Both the position numbers and the translations under genes were made by a program. Below are positions 39,632 through 48,964 of a stretch of DNA of 64,000 bases, one piece after another (positions within the stretch are counted from its first letter, which is position 1; each line of letters begins with the position of its first letter). The notes beneath the pieces are model-generated. The model was not told the DNA's origin. It ran no database searches and saw nothing but the letters and a program-made list of their open reading frames with translations. The DNA comes from Formosa haliotis (GTDB taxonomy: Bacteria > Bacteroidota > Bacteroidia > Flavobacteriales > Flavobacteriaceae), in contig NZ_BDEL01000001.1 of NCBI RefSeq assembly GCF_001685485.1, forward strand, positions 744,001 through 808,000, given 5' to 3'.

Positions 39632-40414
39632 TTATAAAAACACATCGTTTTTACAGTGTAATTCTTTTGTAATGCCCTTAAAGGTATTCATGACTAAGCC
39701 AACATCTACGGAATACGAGATATATTGCACGCCAATATCTTTCCACATTTTAGCTTTTTCAGGCGATTCTGTAAACGTACCTACAGCTTTACCATATTTT
39801 TTAGCTGTTTTTACAGCATCTTTCATAGCATTCACAACTTTCGGGTCGTTAACTTGACCTGGAACTCCACAAGATTGCGATAAGTCGTAAGGCCCTAAGA
39901 AAATGACATCAATACCATCAACTTGAACAATCTCCTCTAAATTATTAATGCCTTCCATTCCTTCAATATGAATAATGGTTGTTACTTGATCATTAGCATT
40001 ACCAAAATGATCGGCACCATTAATATTGGTATATTCTGCAGCACGCACATAACGGCACATACCGCGTTCTCCTTTAGGATAAAACTTAGTGGCTTTTACA
40101 ACTTTATCGGCATCTGCTTTGGTACAGATTTGAGGTATTTGAATACATTTAATTCCAATATCTAAGGCTCTTAAAATTAAAGTTTCCGAATTTTCGGTTA
40201 CCCTAACTACTGGTGTTATACCTTTAGCTTCTGCCGCACGAACCATATTTTGAGTAGATTCTATGCTAAATGGACCATGCTCCATATCTATAATTACAAA
40301 ATCGAAACCGCTAAAAGCAGCAATTTCTACGATAGCTGGATCTTGCATTTTACAAAACGGGCCAAACACTGTATTTCCCGCTTTAAGACTGTCTTTTAAT
40401 AGATTTCTAATCAT
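39632..40414 (-). CDS. HpcH/HpaI-family 2-keto-3-deoxy sugar acid aldolase
   Basis: A 260-residue class II, metal-dependent aldolase. H46 in IIDMEHGPFS is the catalytic histidine and R71 in VVRVTEN contacts the pyruvyl group. The metal site is formed by the Glu in HIEGMEG and the Asp in FLGPYDLSQS. Family members (GarL, RhmA, HpaI) split 2-keto-3-deoxy acids without phosphorylation. It lies 3 bases after the aldehyde dehydrogenase and follows the cycloisomerase, so its likely substrate is the 2-keto-3-deoxygalactonate made by that pathway, giving pyruvate and glyceraldehyde. This would be a non-phosphorylative branch beside the KDPG-type aldolase at 23706. The exact substrate is inferred. Confidence 0.88.
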   Translation of the reverse strand: MIRNLLKDSLKAGNTVFGPFCKMQDPAIVEIAAFSGFDFVIIDMEHGPFSIESTQNMVRAAEAKGITPVVRVTENSETLILRALDIGIKCIQIPQICTKADADKVVKATKFYPKGERGMCRYVRAAEYTNINGADHFGNANDQVTTIIHIEGMEGINNLEEIVQVDGIDVIFLGPYDLSQSCGVPGQVNDPKVVNAMKDAVKTAKKYGKAVGTFTESPEKAKMWKDIGVQYISYSVDVGLVMNTFKGITKELHCKNDVFL

Positions 40415-40417
40415 AAT

Positions 40418-41872
40418 TTATAATGCTGTTGAAACACGTTTTTTAACTAAATAATCCTCTAATGCTAAATGCGAACAATCGTGACCTATACCACTATTTT
40501 TAAAACCTCCATGCGGCAAATAAATCGCGTATTTTACACCATTAATTTGGATTTCTCCAAACTCAAGATCTTCTGTAAAACGCTCAATGCGTTTATGATT
40601 GTTTGTGAATATATAGGACGCTAAACCAAATTCTGTATCGTTAGCCAATTCTAAAACTTCATCATCTGTATCGAAAGGCATTACCCCTGCCACAGGACCA
40701 AAAGTCTCTTCTCTAAACAATTTCATATCTGTTGTAATGCCAGACAGGATTGTAGGTTGAAACCAGTTTCCGCCTTCTGGTAAATCTGCAGGAATTTCTC
40801 CTCCATATTCTAATTTCGCTCCTTTGCCAACGGCATCTTCTATTAACTCCAACATTCTATCCCTAGCACTTCTAGAAGCTAACGGCCCCATAAATACATC
40901 TTCGTTTTCTTTAATCCCGAAACCAATTTTTATTTCTGAAGCACGTTTCACATAAGCCTTCAAGAATTTATCATAAATGTTTTTATGAACAAAAATCCTG
41001 TTTGCAGCTACACAAATCTGACCCGTATTGCCGAATTTTAAACCTATTGCAAGATCTAAAGCCGTATCAAAATCGGCATCTTCAAAAACAATAAATGGTG
41101 CGTTACCTCCCAATTCCATTCCTAATTTTTTGATAGAAGTTGTACTATCGGCAATAACTTTCTGACCCGTTTGTGTAGACCCTATCATTGTTAATACCGC
41201 TGGGATTTTACTTGTTGTCATTGGTGTTGCCACATCACGACTAGATCCGGCCAAAATATTTACAACACCTTTAGGGAAGTTTATGCTATGTAAAATTTCG
41301 CCAACCATATAAGTTGATAATGGAGAAAGTGCAGAAGGTTTAATAATTAAAGAACATCCTGCAGCTAGTGCTGGTCCAATTTTATAACCTACATTTAAAA
41401 GCGGGAAATTCCATGCTAAATACGCAACGACTACCCCTGCAGGCTTCGCAATCATTTTATGGGTATGCGTATTATCGTAATCTGGAATTTGCTCTTCTCT
41501 TAAATTCTTCATGGCATTTGGATACCACTCTAAAGCCTCTGTAAGTCTTTCAATATCCTCTAATGACCCAGCATAAGTTTTTCCCATTTCATGAACCATT
41601 GCAGTTCTTAGTTCGTGAGATTTTTCTAATATGGCATCGCGTAGTTTAAGCATCCATGTTGTACGTTCATCTAACGAAAGGTTTTTCCAATAATTAAATC
41701 CTTTTTGAGACGATTCTAAAGCCCTTAAAGCATCTTCTTTTCCTGCTTTTGCCACCTGAGCAATAACTTCGCCCGTGGCAGGACAAATAACATCCTCGCG
41801 CTCTCCACTTGCCGAATCAACTAATTGTCCGTCGATGTATAATTTTTTATATCCGAAATTCTCTGTTTTCAT
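40418..41872 (-). CDS. NAD(P)-dependent aldehyde dehydrogenase, likely for 3,6-anhydrogalactose
   Basis: A 484-residue cytoplasmic ALDH. N155 (AYLAWNFPLL), E253 (GMELGGNAPF) and the nucleophile C287 (GNTGQICVAANR) are all present. GSTQTGQKV is the cofactor-loop segment. It sits between the cycloisomerase gene (21 bases) and the aldolase gene (3 bases). In both the agar and carrageenan anhydrosugar pathways the first step is ALDH oxidation of 3,6-anhydrogalactose to 3,6-anhydrogalactonate (DauA for the D-form), followed by cycloisomerisation. The gene order here fits that exactly. Whether it acts on the D- or L-form cannot be read from sequence. Confidence 0.9.
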   Translation of the reverse strand: MKTENFGYKKLYIDGQLVDSASGEREDVICPATGEVIAQVAKAGKEDALRALESSQKGFNYWKNLSLDERTTWMLKLRDAILEKSHELRTAMVHEMGKTYAGSLEDIERLTEALEWYPNAMKNLREEQIPDYDNTHTHKMIAKPAGVVVAYLAWNFPLLNVGYKIGPALAAGCSLIIKPSALSPLSTYMVGEILHSINFPKGVVNILAGSSRDVATPMTTSKIPAVLTMIGSTQTGQKVIADSTTSIKKLGMELGGNAPFIVFEDADFDTALDLAIGLKFGNTGQICVAANRIFVHKNIYDKFLKAYVKRASEIKIGFGIKENEDVFMGPLASRSARDRMLELIEDAVGKGAKLEYGGEIPADLPEGGNWFQPTILSGITTDMKLFREETFGPVAGVMPFDTDDEVLELANDTEFGLASYIFTNNHKRIERFTEDLEFGEIQINGVKYAIYLPHGGFKNSGIGHDCSHLALEDYLVKKRVSTAL

Positions 41873-41893
41873 AATCTTATTTAATTCTGAATA

Positions 41894-43045
41894 TTATTTT
41901 AATACGGTCTCGCTTTTATGAATGCTATACTTTTGTAATACATCCTCATCGATATCGATACCTAATCCAGGTCTGTTTGGAACCTCGAGATATCCGTCTT
42001 TCATGACTATAGACGGATAAGTCAGTTTTTCTCTTAACCCATTTTCTGTCTGATCGTATTCTATTAAAAACTCTGGTTGATACATTCGTCCTGGAATGGA
42101 TTCTAAATTTGAAATAAAATGTAAGGCGACATGAATACCTATAGATGTTCCCCATGTATGCGGAATAAGATCTACGCCATTTGCACTCGCAAGTGCCGAA
42201 ATACGCTTAGCCTCTGTTAATCCCCCACTGGCACAAATATCGGGTTGAATTATATCTACCGATTTATTTTGAATGAGTTGTTGAAACCCAAATCTTAAAT
42301 ATTCACATTCACCACCAGAAATTGGAATGGTTGTTTTTTGTCTTAATTCGTTATACTGACCGTAAAACTCTGGCGAAATAGGCTCTTCGAACCAACCAAT
42401 ATCGTATTTTTCAATTTTTCTTGCTAATTCTGTAGCTTCTCTTAAAGTATATGCATGATTAGAATCGACCATTAACTTAATGTCTGGCCCAATATACTCA
42501 CGCATTTTTTTAACATTTTCAACATCTGCCTTTATACCTAAGCCCACTTTCATTTTCATGGCTTTGAAACCTTGAGCAATATAAGATTTAGCTTCCTTTT
42601 CAAAATCTCTAGCAGGATTTTCAAAATCTGTAAAATACATACCTGTTGCATAAGGCATGATTTTAGTACGATGTGCCCCACCTAACAGAGTTGAAATTGG
42701 TAAACCCAAAACCTTTCCTTTTAAATCCCAAATGGCAATATCTATGGCACTCATAGAAGCTACCAAAACGCCACGTCTTGCAAAATCGAGAGATTTTCGA
42801 TACATTTTATTCCAGATAACTTCGTTTAATAAAGGATTTTCTCCTACAACTGTTGCTTCTAACATTTTTATACCGGCTTCTAATACAGTTGCTGGACCGT
42901 AGCCTTCACCCCAACCATATTGTCCGTTTGATGCCGTGATTTTCACAACACAAATACAACGTTCAGAATATTCCCATTGCGAAAAGAAAAAGCTTTTAGA
43001 AAGTTTATCTTTTAATATAAAGGTTTCTATTTTTTCAATTATCAT
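41894..43045 (-). CDS. Enolase-superfamily cycloisomerase (mandelate racemase subgroup)
   Basis: A 383-residue protein. The KxK motif is K164 and K166 (KAMKMKVG); metal ligands are D194 (MVDSNH), E220 (WFEEP) and E246 (GGECEYL); the opposite base is H296 (PHTWG). It therefore has the complete mandelate racemase-type active site. Proposed reaction: 3,6-anhydrogalactonate to 2-keto-3-deoxygalactonate, the ring-opening step of the red-algal anhydrosugar pathway (DauB-like for D, the ACI enzyme for L). First gene of the operon with the dehydrogenase and HpcH/HpaI aldolase. A general sugar-acid dehydratase is the alternative, but the neighbours favour the cycloisomerase. Confidence 0.88.
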   Translation of the reverse strand: MIIEKIETFILKDKLSKSFFFSQWEYSERCICVVKITASNGQYGWGEGYGPATVLEAGIKMLEATVVGENPLLNEVIWNKMYRKSLDFARRGVLVASMSAIDIAIWDLKGKVLGLPISTLLGGAHRTKIMPYATGMYFTDFENPARDFEKEAKSYIAQGFKAMKMKVGLGIKADVENVKKMREYIGPDIKLMVDSNHAYTLREATELARKIEKYDIGWFEEPISPEFYGQYNELRQKTTIPISGGECEYLRFGFQQLIQNKSVDIIQPDICASGGLTEAKRISALASANGVDLIPHTWGTSIGIHVALHFISNLESIPGRMYQPEFLIEYDQTENGLREKLTYPSIVMKDGYLEVPNRPGLGIDIDEDVLQKYSIHKSETVLK

Positions 43046-43444
43046 ATTTTAAATTTTTCAAGGTTGGTTACACATTACTACACGAATCCCCAGATGTTAG
43101 TAAAAATTCAATTAAACTACAAATTACTATAAATCAATCGTATAATATCATTCCTAATTATTAATTGTAGTAATAAACGCGTATTTGTTTATTCATTTAC
43201 AAGAGACTAAATTATATATAATCTTAAGGTTTTAATCCTAAGAAATTACCCTAGAGAAAATCAATTTTACCCCATTTTTACTTACCCATCCTTTTAATTG
43301 CGTAAATTATTGCACTTAAGCCACTTCTTTACTGTTAATAAAGAATATATAATATCATACCAGGGTATTAAATAAAAAATGCCTCGAAAAACAAGAACTG
43401 TTTTTACAAGACATTTTTACCATTAAAATAAAATACACAATGAT
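43046..43444. other. Intergenic region between two minus-strand operons
   Basis: It holds the promoter region of the cycloisomerase operon and, at about 43375-43422, a nested imperfect hairpin (AAAAATGCCT against AGACATTTTT, with inner AAAAACA against TGTTTTT) that probably ends the GH16/small-protein operon. No gene. Confidence 0.55.
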
Positions 43445-43798
43445 TTAAACTTTTTTAAGCTCTACTTGCATACGCTTAGAAAAATCCTGTAATTCTTTAG
43501 GTGTTTTTCCTGCAATTTGGGAAAACGTAGTATTAAAATTAGTATTAACGTCGTTTAGTTTAGATTTTTTTTCCTCGGCGGTTATAGATCCCGATTTAAA
43601 ATCTTTCATAACCCCCATATAGTCTGTTATGTAAGCATTACGTGCATCAAGTAGTGCTTTATGCTGCGATTCATTTAGATTAAATTCTTTATCTGCCGCA
43701 TTTACAAAATAATCAATTTTCTTTTGTTGGGATTTATTTTGACCATACATGGTAGAAAATGAAACCAGCACTAATAGTAGTAAAAGTATTTTTTTCAT
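43445..43798 (-). CDS. Small exported helical protein, unknown function
   Basis: A 117-residue protein with a clear signal peptide (MKKILLLLLVLVSFSTMYGQ, cleaved near residue 20). The mature part is charged and helical with spaced Lys, Asp and Asn, resembling small periplasmic proteins of the Spy/LTXXQ kind, but no motif is decisive. It lies 32 bases after a GH16 lipoprotein gene on the same strand and ends that operon. Similar small proteins are frequent in Flavobacteriia, sometimes linked to envelope stress. I do not recognise a function. Confidence 0.8.
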   Translation of the reverse strand: MKKILLLLLVLVSFSTMYGQNKSQQKKIDYFVNAADKEFNLNESQHKALLDARNAYITDYMGVMKDFKSGSITAEEKKSKLNDVNTNFNTTFSQIAGKTPKELQDFSKRMQVELKKV

Positions 43799-43830
43799 GA
43801 GAATTGTTTTAAGTTACTGAGTTATTAATA

Positions 43831-44844
43831 TTATTTCTTTTGCCATACACGAACATATTCAATTTCGAAATCAACTACACCATCATCTTTGTCTCCTTCA
43901 GGACTGTTACGTTCTAAATCTGATTTGCTTTTTGGATATCCATGCCAAGGAAACGTTTCTTGATCTAACCATAAACTAATTGGTTTAGTAGCGACATAAC
44001 CATTGTATTGATCTGGAACGTCGCGATTTTCCTTCGCCCAAGTTGTGACTTGATCTGCTGTCACTTCTGAAAACAGCTTGCCATCTACAAAATATTTCAT
44101 TCCGTTTTCGTCCCATTCTACACCATAAACATGAAAATCGTCTGCCACTCTAAACCCTAAATCCTTTTTTTCTGTGTATGTAGGCTTACCTTTCAAAATT
44201 TTATTCCAATCCCGAATAGACCACCAAAGCTGACTGTCTAAATGGCTTATATTTTTTTCTGAAACACCTCCAAATAATTCATAAAAATCAATTTCTAACT
44301 TATCTCCCATGGCCCAAAATGCACTTGAAACCTCAGCATCTGCAGCTTTACTTTTTATTTCTATATAACCGTATTTAAACTCTCGACGTCCTATTAAACA
44401 AGCAGTCGTAAGGTTTTCATAAGGTAAGGCATCTCCAAAAACAGGTGTATGTACCTCTTTTTCGAATGGAAAATCTGGTTCCCAATGCGTTTCTAAAACC
44501 AATTTACCTTCTTCTAAACGGTAATTTCTACCTGAAAACTGTGAAGGCGCTCTCCCCTTCCATACTTTTTTATTAGGCTTATCGGGATGTTTATATACAG
44601 GTTTACCATTCTCGAATTTACCCACTACATACCAACGCTCTTCATTTAAGGCTGGTGCTTCGAACTCGTCGCTAACCGCATCATTAAGCACCCAATTTCC
44701 CGTATTATCCGGATCGGAAAAAGGCACAACCTTGTTAACACTTATAATCTTAGAAGAATTTTCGGGCATTGTTTTGGATTTACATCCTACCCCAACACTA
44801 AAAATCATAACCCCCACTAATACGTTGAAAATACTTTTAAACAT
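43831..44844 (-). CDS. GH16 lipoprotein, short form (FYE type)
   Basis: A 337-residue lipoprotein (lipobox VGVGC, C21). A single GH16 jelly roll fills about 42-337. The catalytic motif is E184, D186 and E189 in LEIDFYELFGG. It has no C-terminal extra domain, unlike the GH16 pair at 11876-14889, and carries a Lys/Pro-rich insert before the RAPSQF segment (KFENGKPVYKHPDKPNKK). LWLDQETFPWHGYP near the end is shared with the neighbour at 44861. It lies 16 bases downstream of that gene. Likely a surface endo-hydrolase for a galactan with a different sulfation pattern from the other GH16s. A kappa/beta-carrageenase or furcellaranase type is favoured but unproven. Confidence 0.85.
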   Translation of the reverse strand: MFKSIFNVLVGVMIFSVGVGCKSKTMPENSSKIISVNKVVPFSDPDNTGNWVLNDAVSDEFEAPALNEERWYVVGKFENGKPVYKHPDKPNKKVWKGRAPSQFSGRNYRLEEGKLVLETHWEPDFPFEKEVHTPVFGDALPYENLTTACLIGRREFKYGYIEIKSKAADAEVSSAFWAMGDKLEIDFYELFGGVSEKNISHLDSQLWWSIRDWNKILKGKPTYTEKKDLGFRVADDFHVYGVEWDENGMKYFVDGKLFSEVTADQVTTWAKENRDVPDQYNGYVATKPISLWLDQETFPWHGYPKSKSDLERNSPEGDKDDGVVDFEIEYVRVWQKK

Positions 44845-44860
44845 ATATACAATTTATAGA

Positions 44861-45859
44861 TTACCCTTTTTGCCAAACCCTTAAATATTCAATCTCAAAA
44901 TCGATAGTTCCATGTTCACCAACTTCTTCTTTAGAGTCTGGAACACCGTGCCAAGGAAACGTTTCTTGATCGAACCATAATTTTAATGGTTTCGTAACCA
45001 CATAGTTTTCTTTAGATCCGTTTCCTCCATTATGAATACTATCATCATACGCGTTAATTTGACTTACTGATGCTTGGGTAAACAACTCGCCATCTACATA
45101 AATTTTAATACCTGCTTCGCTCCAATCGAACCCATACACATGAAATTCATCGGCTACTCGGAATCCTAAGTCATGATTTTCTGTATAAGTTGTATGTCCT
45201 TTCCCCTCTGGAGTCCAATCGTGAATGGACCACCATAGTTCGCGATCCCGCCACAATTTATTTTCTTGCTTATGATCTCCAAACATTTCGAAAAAATCAA
45301 ATTCTGTATTACCTCCTGTTCCCCAAAAGGAACTCGTAATTTCGGCATCGGCAGCTTTAACTTTCACTTCTAAATAGCCATATAAAAATTCGCTTTTCGC
45401 AATTACCGCAGCAGTAGTTATGTTTTCATATTTTGTTCCATCTGCATCTACTTTTGGAGAAAAATTATAATCTGGCTCCCATCGGGTTTCCAATTTTAAT
45501 TTACCATCTTCTAGCCTTACATTATCTGTACTGAATTGAGATGGTGCTCTTCCTACAAAATTCGATTGATATTCCCCGTTTCTACCTTGGATAAGCCATT
45601 TATCCTCGTTTAAAGTTTCTGCTTCAAATTCATCGCTTACGGCGGTATTGATTTTCCAATTCCCATTATTCTCTTGATCGGACAATGGTAAACTTGGGTC
45701 GTAAACCTCGGGGTCTGTAACATCCGGATCTGTAGTGCTAGAACCTGAAGCATCATCACTAGTACAGTTTAGTAAAAAACTTGCAAAGAGTACTGCTAAT
45801 GAATATTTTAAAATTTGTTTATAAACAGGTGGTCTTGTTATCTTTTTCATTTCAATCAA
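44861..45859 (-). CDS. GH16 lipoprotein, short form (FFE type)
   Basis: A 332-residue lipoprotein (lipobox FLLNC, C32); MKK at residue 4 is a possible alternative start. After an Asp/Thr/Pro-rich linker (about 36-58), one GH16 domain carries E186, D188 and E191 in TEFDFFEMFG. RAPSQFS, WEPDYNF, RELWWSIHDW and LWFDQETFPWHGVP are shared landmarks with the 337-residue paralogue downstream. First gene of an operon of two GH16 lipoproteins and a small exported protein. Phe at the two variable catalytic-strand positions sets it apart from the VYE-type enzymes at 11876 and 13375, so the four GH16s form two subtypes. Confidence 0.85.
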   Translation of the reverse strand: MIEMKKITRPPVYKQILKYSLAVLFASFLLNCTSDDASGSSTTDPDVTDPEVYDPSLPLSDQENNGNWKINTAVSDEFEAETLNEDKWLIQGRNGEYQSNFVGRAPSQFSTDNVRLEDGKLKLETRWEPDYNFSPKVDADGTKYENITTAAVIAKSEFLYGYLEVKVKAADAEITSSFWGTGGNTEFDFFEMFGDHKQENKLWRDRELWWSIHDWTPEGKGHTTYTENHDLGFRVADEFHVYGFDWSEAGIKIYVDGELFTQASVSQINAYDDSIHNGGNGSKENYVVTKPLKLWFDQETFPWHGVPDSKEEVGEHGTIDFEIEYLRVWQKG

Positions 45860-46089
45860 ATTAACACGCTACATTTTCCAAAACAAGGAAAAACAGACTA
45901 TCTAATATGAAACAAATTAAATAAAATACAAGAAGACTAAATCAGCTAAAATTAACCACTACTAACACTATTTTACCCTAAGAAAACTAAATGAATAACA
46001 TAGTTGAAACAAAAAAGGTTTTATACTCTAAAAGTGAGTTTATAATTGTAGAACTGAAAACGATTTGCGTTTAATTCTGAAATTATTTA

Positions 46090-46947
46090 CTATAATTTAT
46101 AACGGTAAGCTTTGGGTGTAAGCCCCATAATTTGTTTAAACTGCTTATTAAAATTAGGAATAGATTTGTAGCCTACACTATAACATATTTCCGAAATCGG
46201 ACTATTTTCTTGTACGAGCATACGCGATGCATTTCTGATTCTAACCTGATTTAAAAACTCGGTAAACGATTTATTTGTAAGCTTTTTAAAGAATCTACAA
46301 AATGAATTGGTGGTCATGCATGCAACTTCTGCTACATCGTTTAAACTAATATCATTCTTATAATTTTCGGATATGTATTTAATTACAGCATCTAAACGAT
46401 CTGGAGATTCCGACGTAAATTGACGCATATCTGTTGTAGATAATACTTTTTTGTTTTCGGTTAAAGACAGTTTGTACAAAATTTCTAAAAGTGAGATAGA
46501 CTGGTAGCCTTTAGACAAATCTGTAATTTCAAGTAACTCCTCTCGAATGCTATCGCTAACCGATTTGTCAAACGACAAGCCATACTTAGACAGTTCTAGC
46601 ATTTTTTTAACCTCAGAAAATTCAGGGTTTTCAAAAGTTCCTTCTCCCATAAAATTGTCTGTAAATTTTATAACCGTAGTATTTACCATTAAGTCCTTTT
46701 GCCCTTCGTAATACGATTCATCATTTCGCCACAAGTGCGGCAAATACGACCCAACCAAAACCAAATCGCCAGGATAAAATGGCGAAACGCTATCTCCTAC
46801 AAACCTAATCCCACTACTTTCCGAAATATATAACAATTCGAATTCTGCATGATAATGCCAAGATTGATCTAAACAAGGAACAGATCTCTTATAAATATTA
46901 ACGCGTTTATTTACAAAATTCTCGGTGTTTTTTAAGACTAGTTTCAT
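46090..46947 (-). CDS. AraC-family transcriptional regulator with cupin domain, second copy
   Basis: A 285-residue protein. The N-terminal cupin (WHYHAEFELLYI, GDLVLVGSYLPHLW) is followed by a helical linker and the double-HTH AraC domain (ISLNDVAEVACMTTNSFCRFF, PISEICYSVGYKSIPNFNKQF, ending IMGLTPKAYRYKL). Architecture and several motifs match the regulator at 24487-25377, so they are paralogues, each near a different half of the locus. It is divergent from the T9SS-secreted protein gene at 47372 and close to the short GH16 operon. Probably responds to a distinct released sugar. Confidence 0.93.
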   Translation of the reverse strand: MKLVLKNTENFVNKRVNIYKRSVPCLDQSWHYHAEFELLYISESSGIRFVGDSVSPFYPGDLVLVGSYLPHLWRNDESYYEGQKDLMVNTTVIKFTDNFMGEGTFENPEFSEVKKMLELSKYGLSFDKSVSDSIREELLEITDLSKGYQSISLLEILYKLSLTENKKVLSTTDMRQFTSESPDRLDAVIKYISENYKNDISLNDVAEVACMTTNSFCRFFKKLTNKSFTEFLNQVRIRNASRMLVQENSPISEICYSVGYKSIPNFNKQFKQIMGLTPKAYRYKL

Positions 46948-47371
46948 AGAATGAGATATTAAGGATTTATGACACTTTTTATTCTGAGTATCGAATAAAT
47001 AAGCTATAAATCATGATAAATAATAATGATAACAACTGAATATTACCCCAAATATGATGTAAATATAATAATTTTCAAACATTCGAGTAAAATAATTAAC
47101 AATAAGCAAGCATAGATTTTAAATTTTCACTAATATAATTCTCATTTTTTACGAAATCAACAAAACATTGTAAACAACCTAATTTTAGGATTAGACAACA
47201 CAAAGTATATACAAGCACAGGATCGGCTACAAAAAGCTTTAAATCAGCATCAAGTAATCATTAGAATTAAAAACAGGATAAAAAACAGTTAGTGGAAGGT
47301 AATTAATGCAAAATGCTTAACCTATATATTCATTTAATTTGAGTATTAACTATTCATCTAAAATTAATATT
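46948..47371. other. Divergent regulatory region
   Basis: A 424-base AT-rich gap between the minus-strand AraC gene and the plus-strand T9SS protein gene. It must carry promoters for both, but none matched the Bacteroidota consensus well enough to call. No gene. Confidence 0.5.
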
Positions 47372-48375
47372 ATGAAAAAACTTTACTCAAGTATTCTAAT
47401 TGCTTTGGCCGCAACCACGGTTTCAAGCGCACAAGTAGTTGTAGATTTCTCTGATGACTCCTATCACACTACCGAAGTAACAACTAATCTGGGAAATCAT
47501 GCAGACTGGAGTTATGGAGGCGGTGCTTGGCGTGTAGACGGAGATAACGACCAAATAGTAAATTTAAAAGCGAATTGGCAGTTATGTGTTTACAATATAC
47601 CTTTTAAACAGAAAAGGTTGGAGATGTGTTGTCTGCCAAAGTTACCACACGGTTGGGTGGCGATGAACTTGATTTTTTAGCAGAAGAATCTTTTTTATTA
47701 GTAGGATTTCAAACCAATACTACGCTTACAGGATCTAGTCGCGACAATAGAGAAGGTGTTATAATTAAATCTTCGGCAGCGGCAGACAACCAAGTATTTT
47801 TAGCCTCGCAAGGCATGGGTAATTTCGATAAGAACCCAACAATTTCTCAGGCAGATAAAGGACCCTACGAAATTATTGTAGAAATTGAAATCGCTGAAGA
47901 TGCTGCGAGTACAGTATTAAGCTCTAGAATTAGAAATTTAACTTCTGACGAAACATCTGAGACTATTACTGTTACTGGAATTAATCAAGTGGTTTATGAT
48001 GCTATTGTAGGTGATGGTGCATATTTAATGCTATACAACTATAATCCTTTTCAAGGGATTGAAGGTGTAGATTATAACATTACAAGTATTTTCGTAAATG
48101 AAATAGTGTTAGATGTAAAATCGAGTACACTATCTACACCTGATCTTAAAACTTCAGACTTTGCTCTGTATCCAAACCCAGCAGAAGATGTGCTTTATAT
48201 TAATAGTTCTACTAAAATTGAAAAAGCTGAAATTTTTGATGTGTTAGGAAAATCGGTATTATCTCTTAAAAATGTAAACGATGTTATAGATATTTCTACA
48301 TTAAAAAACGCTTTATACATGCTTAGACTAACTACCAACACAGGTGTTTCTATAAAGAAATTTGTTAAAAAATAA
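47372..48375 (+). pseudogene. T9SS-secreted protein gene with one-base frameshift
   Basis: The frame starts at ATG 47372 with a signal peptide (MKKLYSSILIALAATTVSSAQ). It breaks at the A-run 47606-47608 (frame CCT TTT AAA CAG). One extra A there would restore an uninterrupted protein of about 334 residues, since reading TEKVGDVLSAKVTTRLGGDE continues smoothly in the next frame. The last 75 residues are a type A sorting domain of the type IX secretion system (FALYPNPAEDVLYI to MLRLTTNTGVSIKKFV). The body is beta-rich and unfamiliar; a carbohydrate-binding role is possible given context. The shift may be real decay or a sequencing error. As written, the product would stop at about 102 residues without its secretion tail. 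Confidence 0.75.
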
Positions 48376-48964
48376 GATTTTACAACCCCACTTTTAATAA
48401 AACACCCTTTTGATGCTTTAATCAGAAGGGTGTTTTTATTTCCGTTTACAAGGTATTACAGTCTACAAATAGCACTCAAACAATCTCTCCTAAAAATAGT
48501 CAAAAATCATCTAGCATTTTAACCTGAAGTTCTTTCTATACTTCAATTCCTTTATAACATCTTAAAACACGATTTTAACGATTTCAAATTTTTAAAATTC
48601 ACTTCCAGATCTATTTTCCGATATCCACATGATTCACCCTTATACGCTACACCGATTTTACATTCTGATTGTGCATCCTACTAGATAATTACGTAAAGAG
48701 CATCGCGTATTTCGCCTGAACCACTACACATTTATACTAATTATTATAAACACAACACCGCAGAACTTATAATTTCTAATTAAAATAGCTTGATAGGATA
48801 GGCACTTTTATTAAAAACATGAGATAATAGATGTGTCTCTTTTCTGCGATTTAACAATTGTAGTCGCTCCAGCTTTCTTCTAATCTCACCTAACATGTTA
48901 TAAAAAAAAGGATAAAACACAGATGCGCTTTACCCTTTTCTAACCAAATTAAATTACAAGTTAA
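48376..48964. other. Intergenic region after T9SS protein gene
   Basis: It has a strong terminator at its left end (48401-48437); the rest (about 520 bases) lies between convergent genes and shows no ORF with coding character. Confidence 0.6.
48401..48437 (+). terminator. Intrinsic terminator after T9SS protein gene
   Basis: A stem of AACACCCTTTTGAT and ATCAGAAGGGTGTT (13 of 14 paired) with a 6-base loop and a T-run. It lies 26 bases after the stop codon. Confidence 0.9.

Noticed and set aside
47600..47611. Programmed -1 frameshift at T_TTT_AAA in the T9SS protein gene
   Set aside because: The heptamer does not follow the X_XXY_YYZ rule: the A-site tRNA would have to re-pair on TAA. An indel is more likely.
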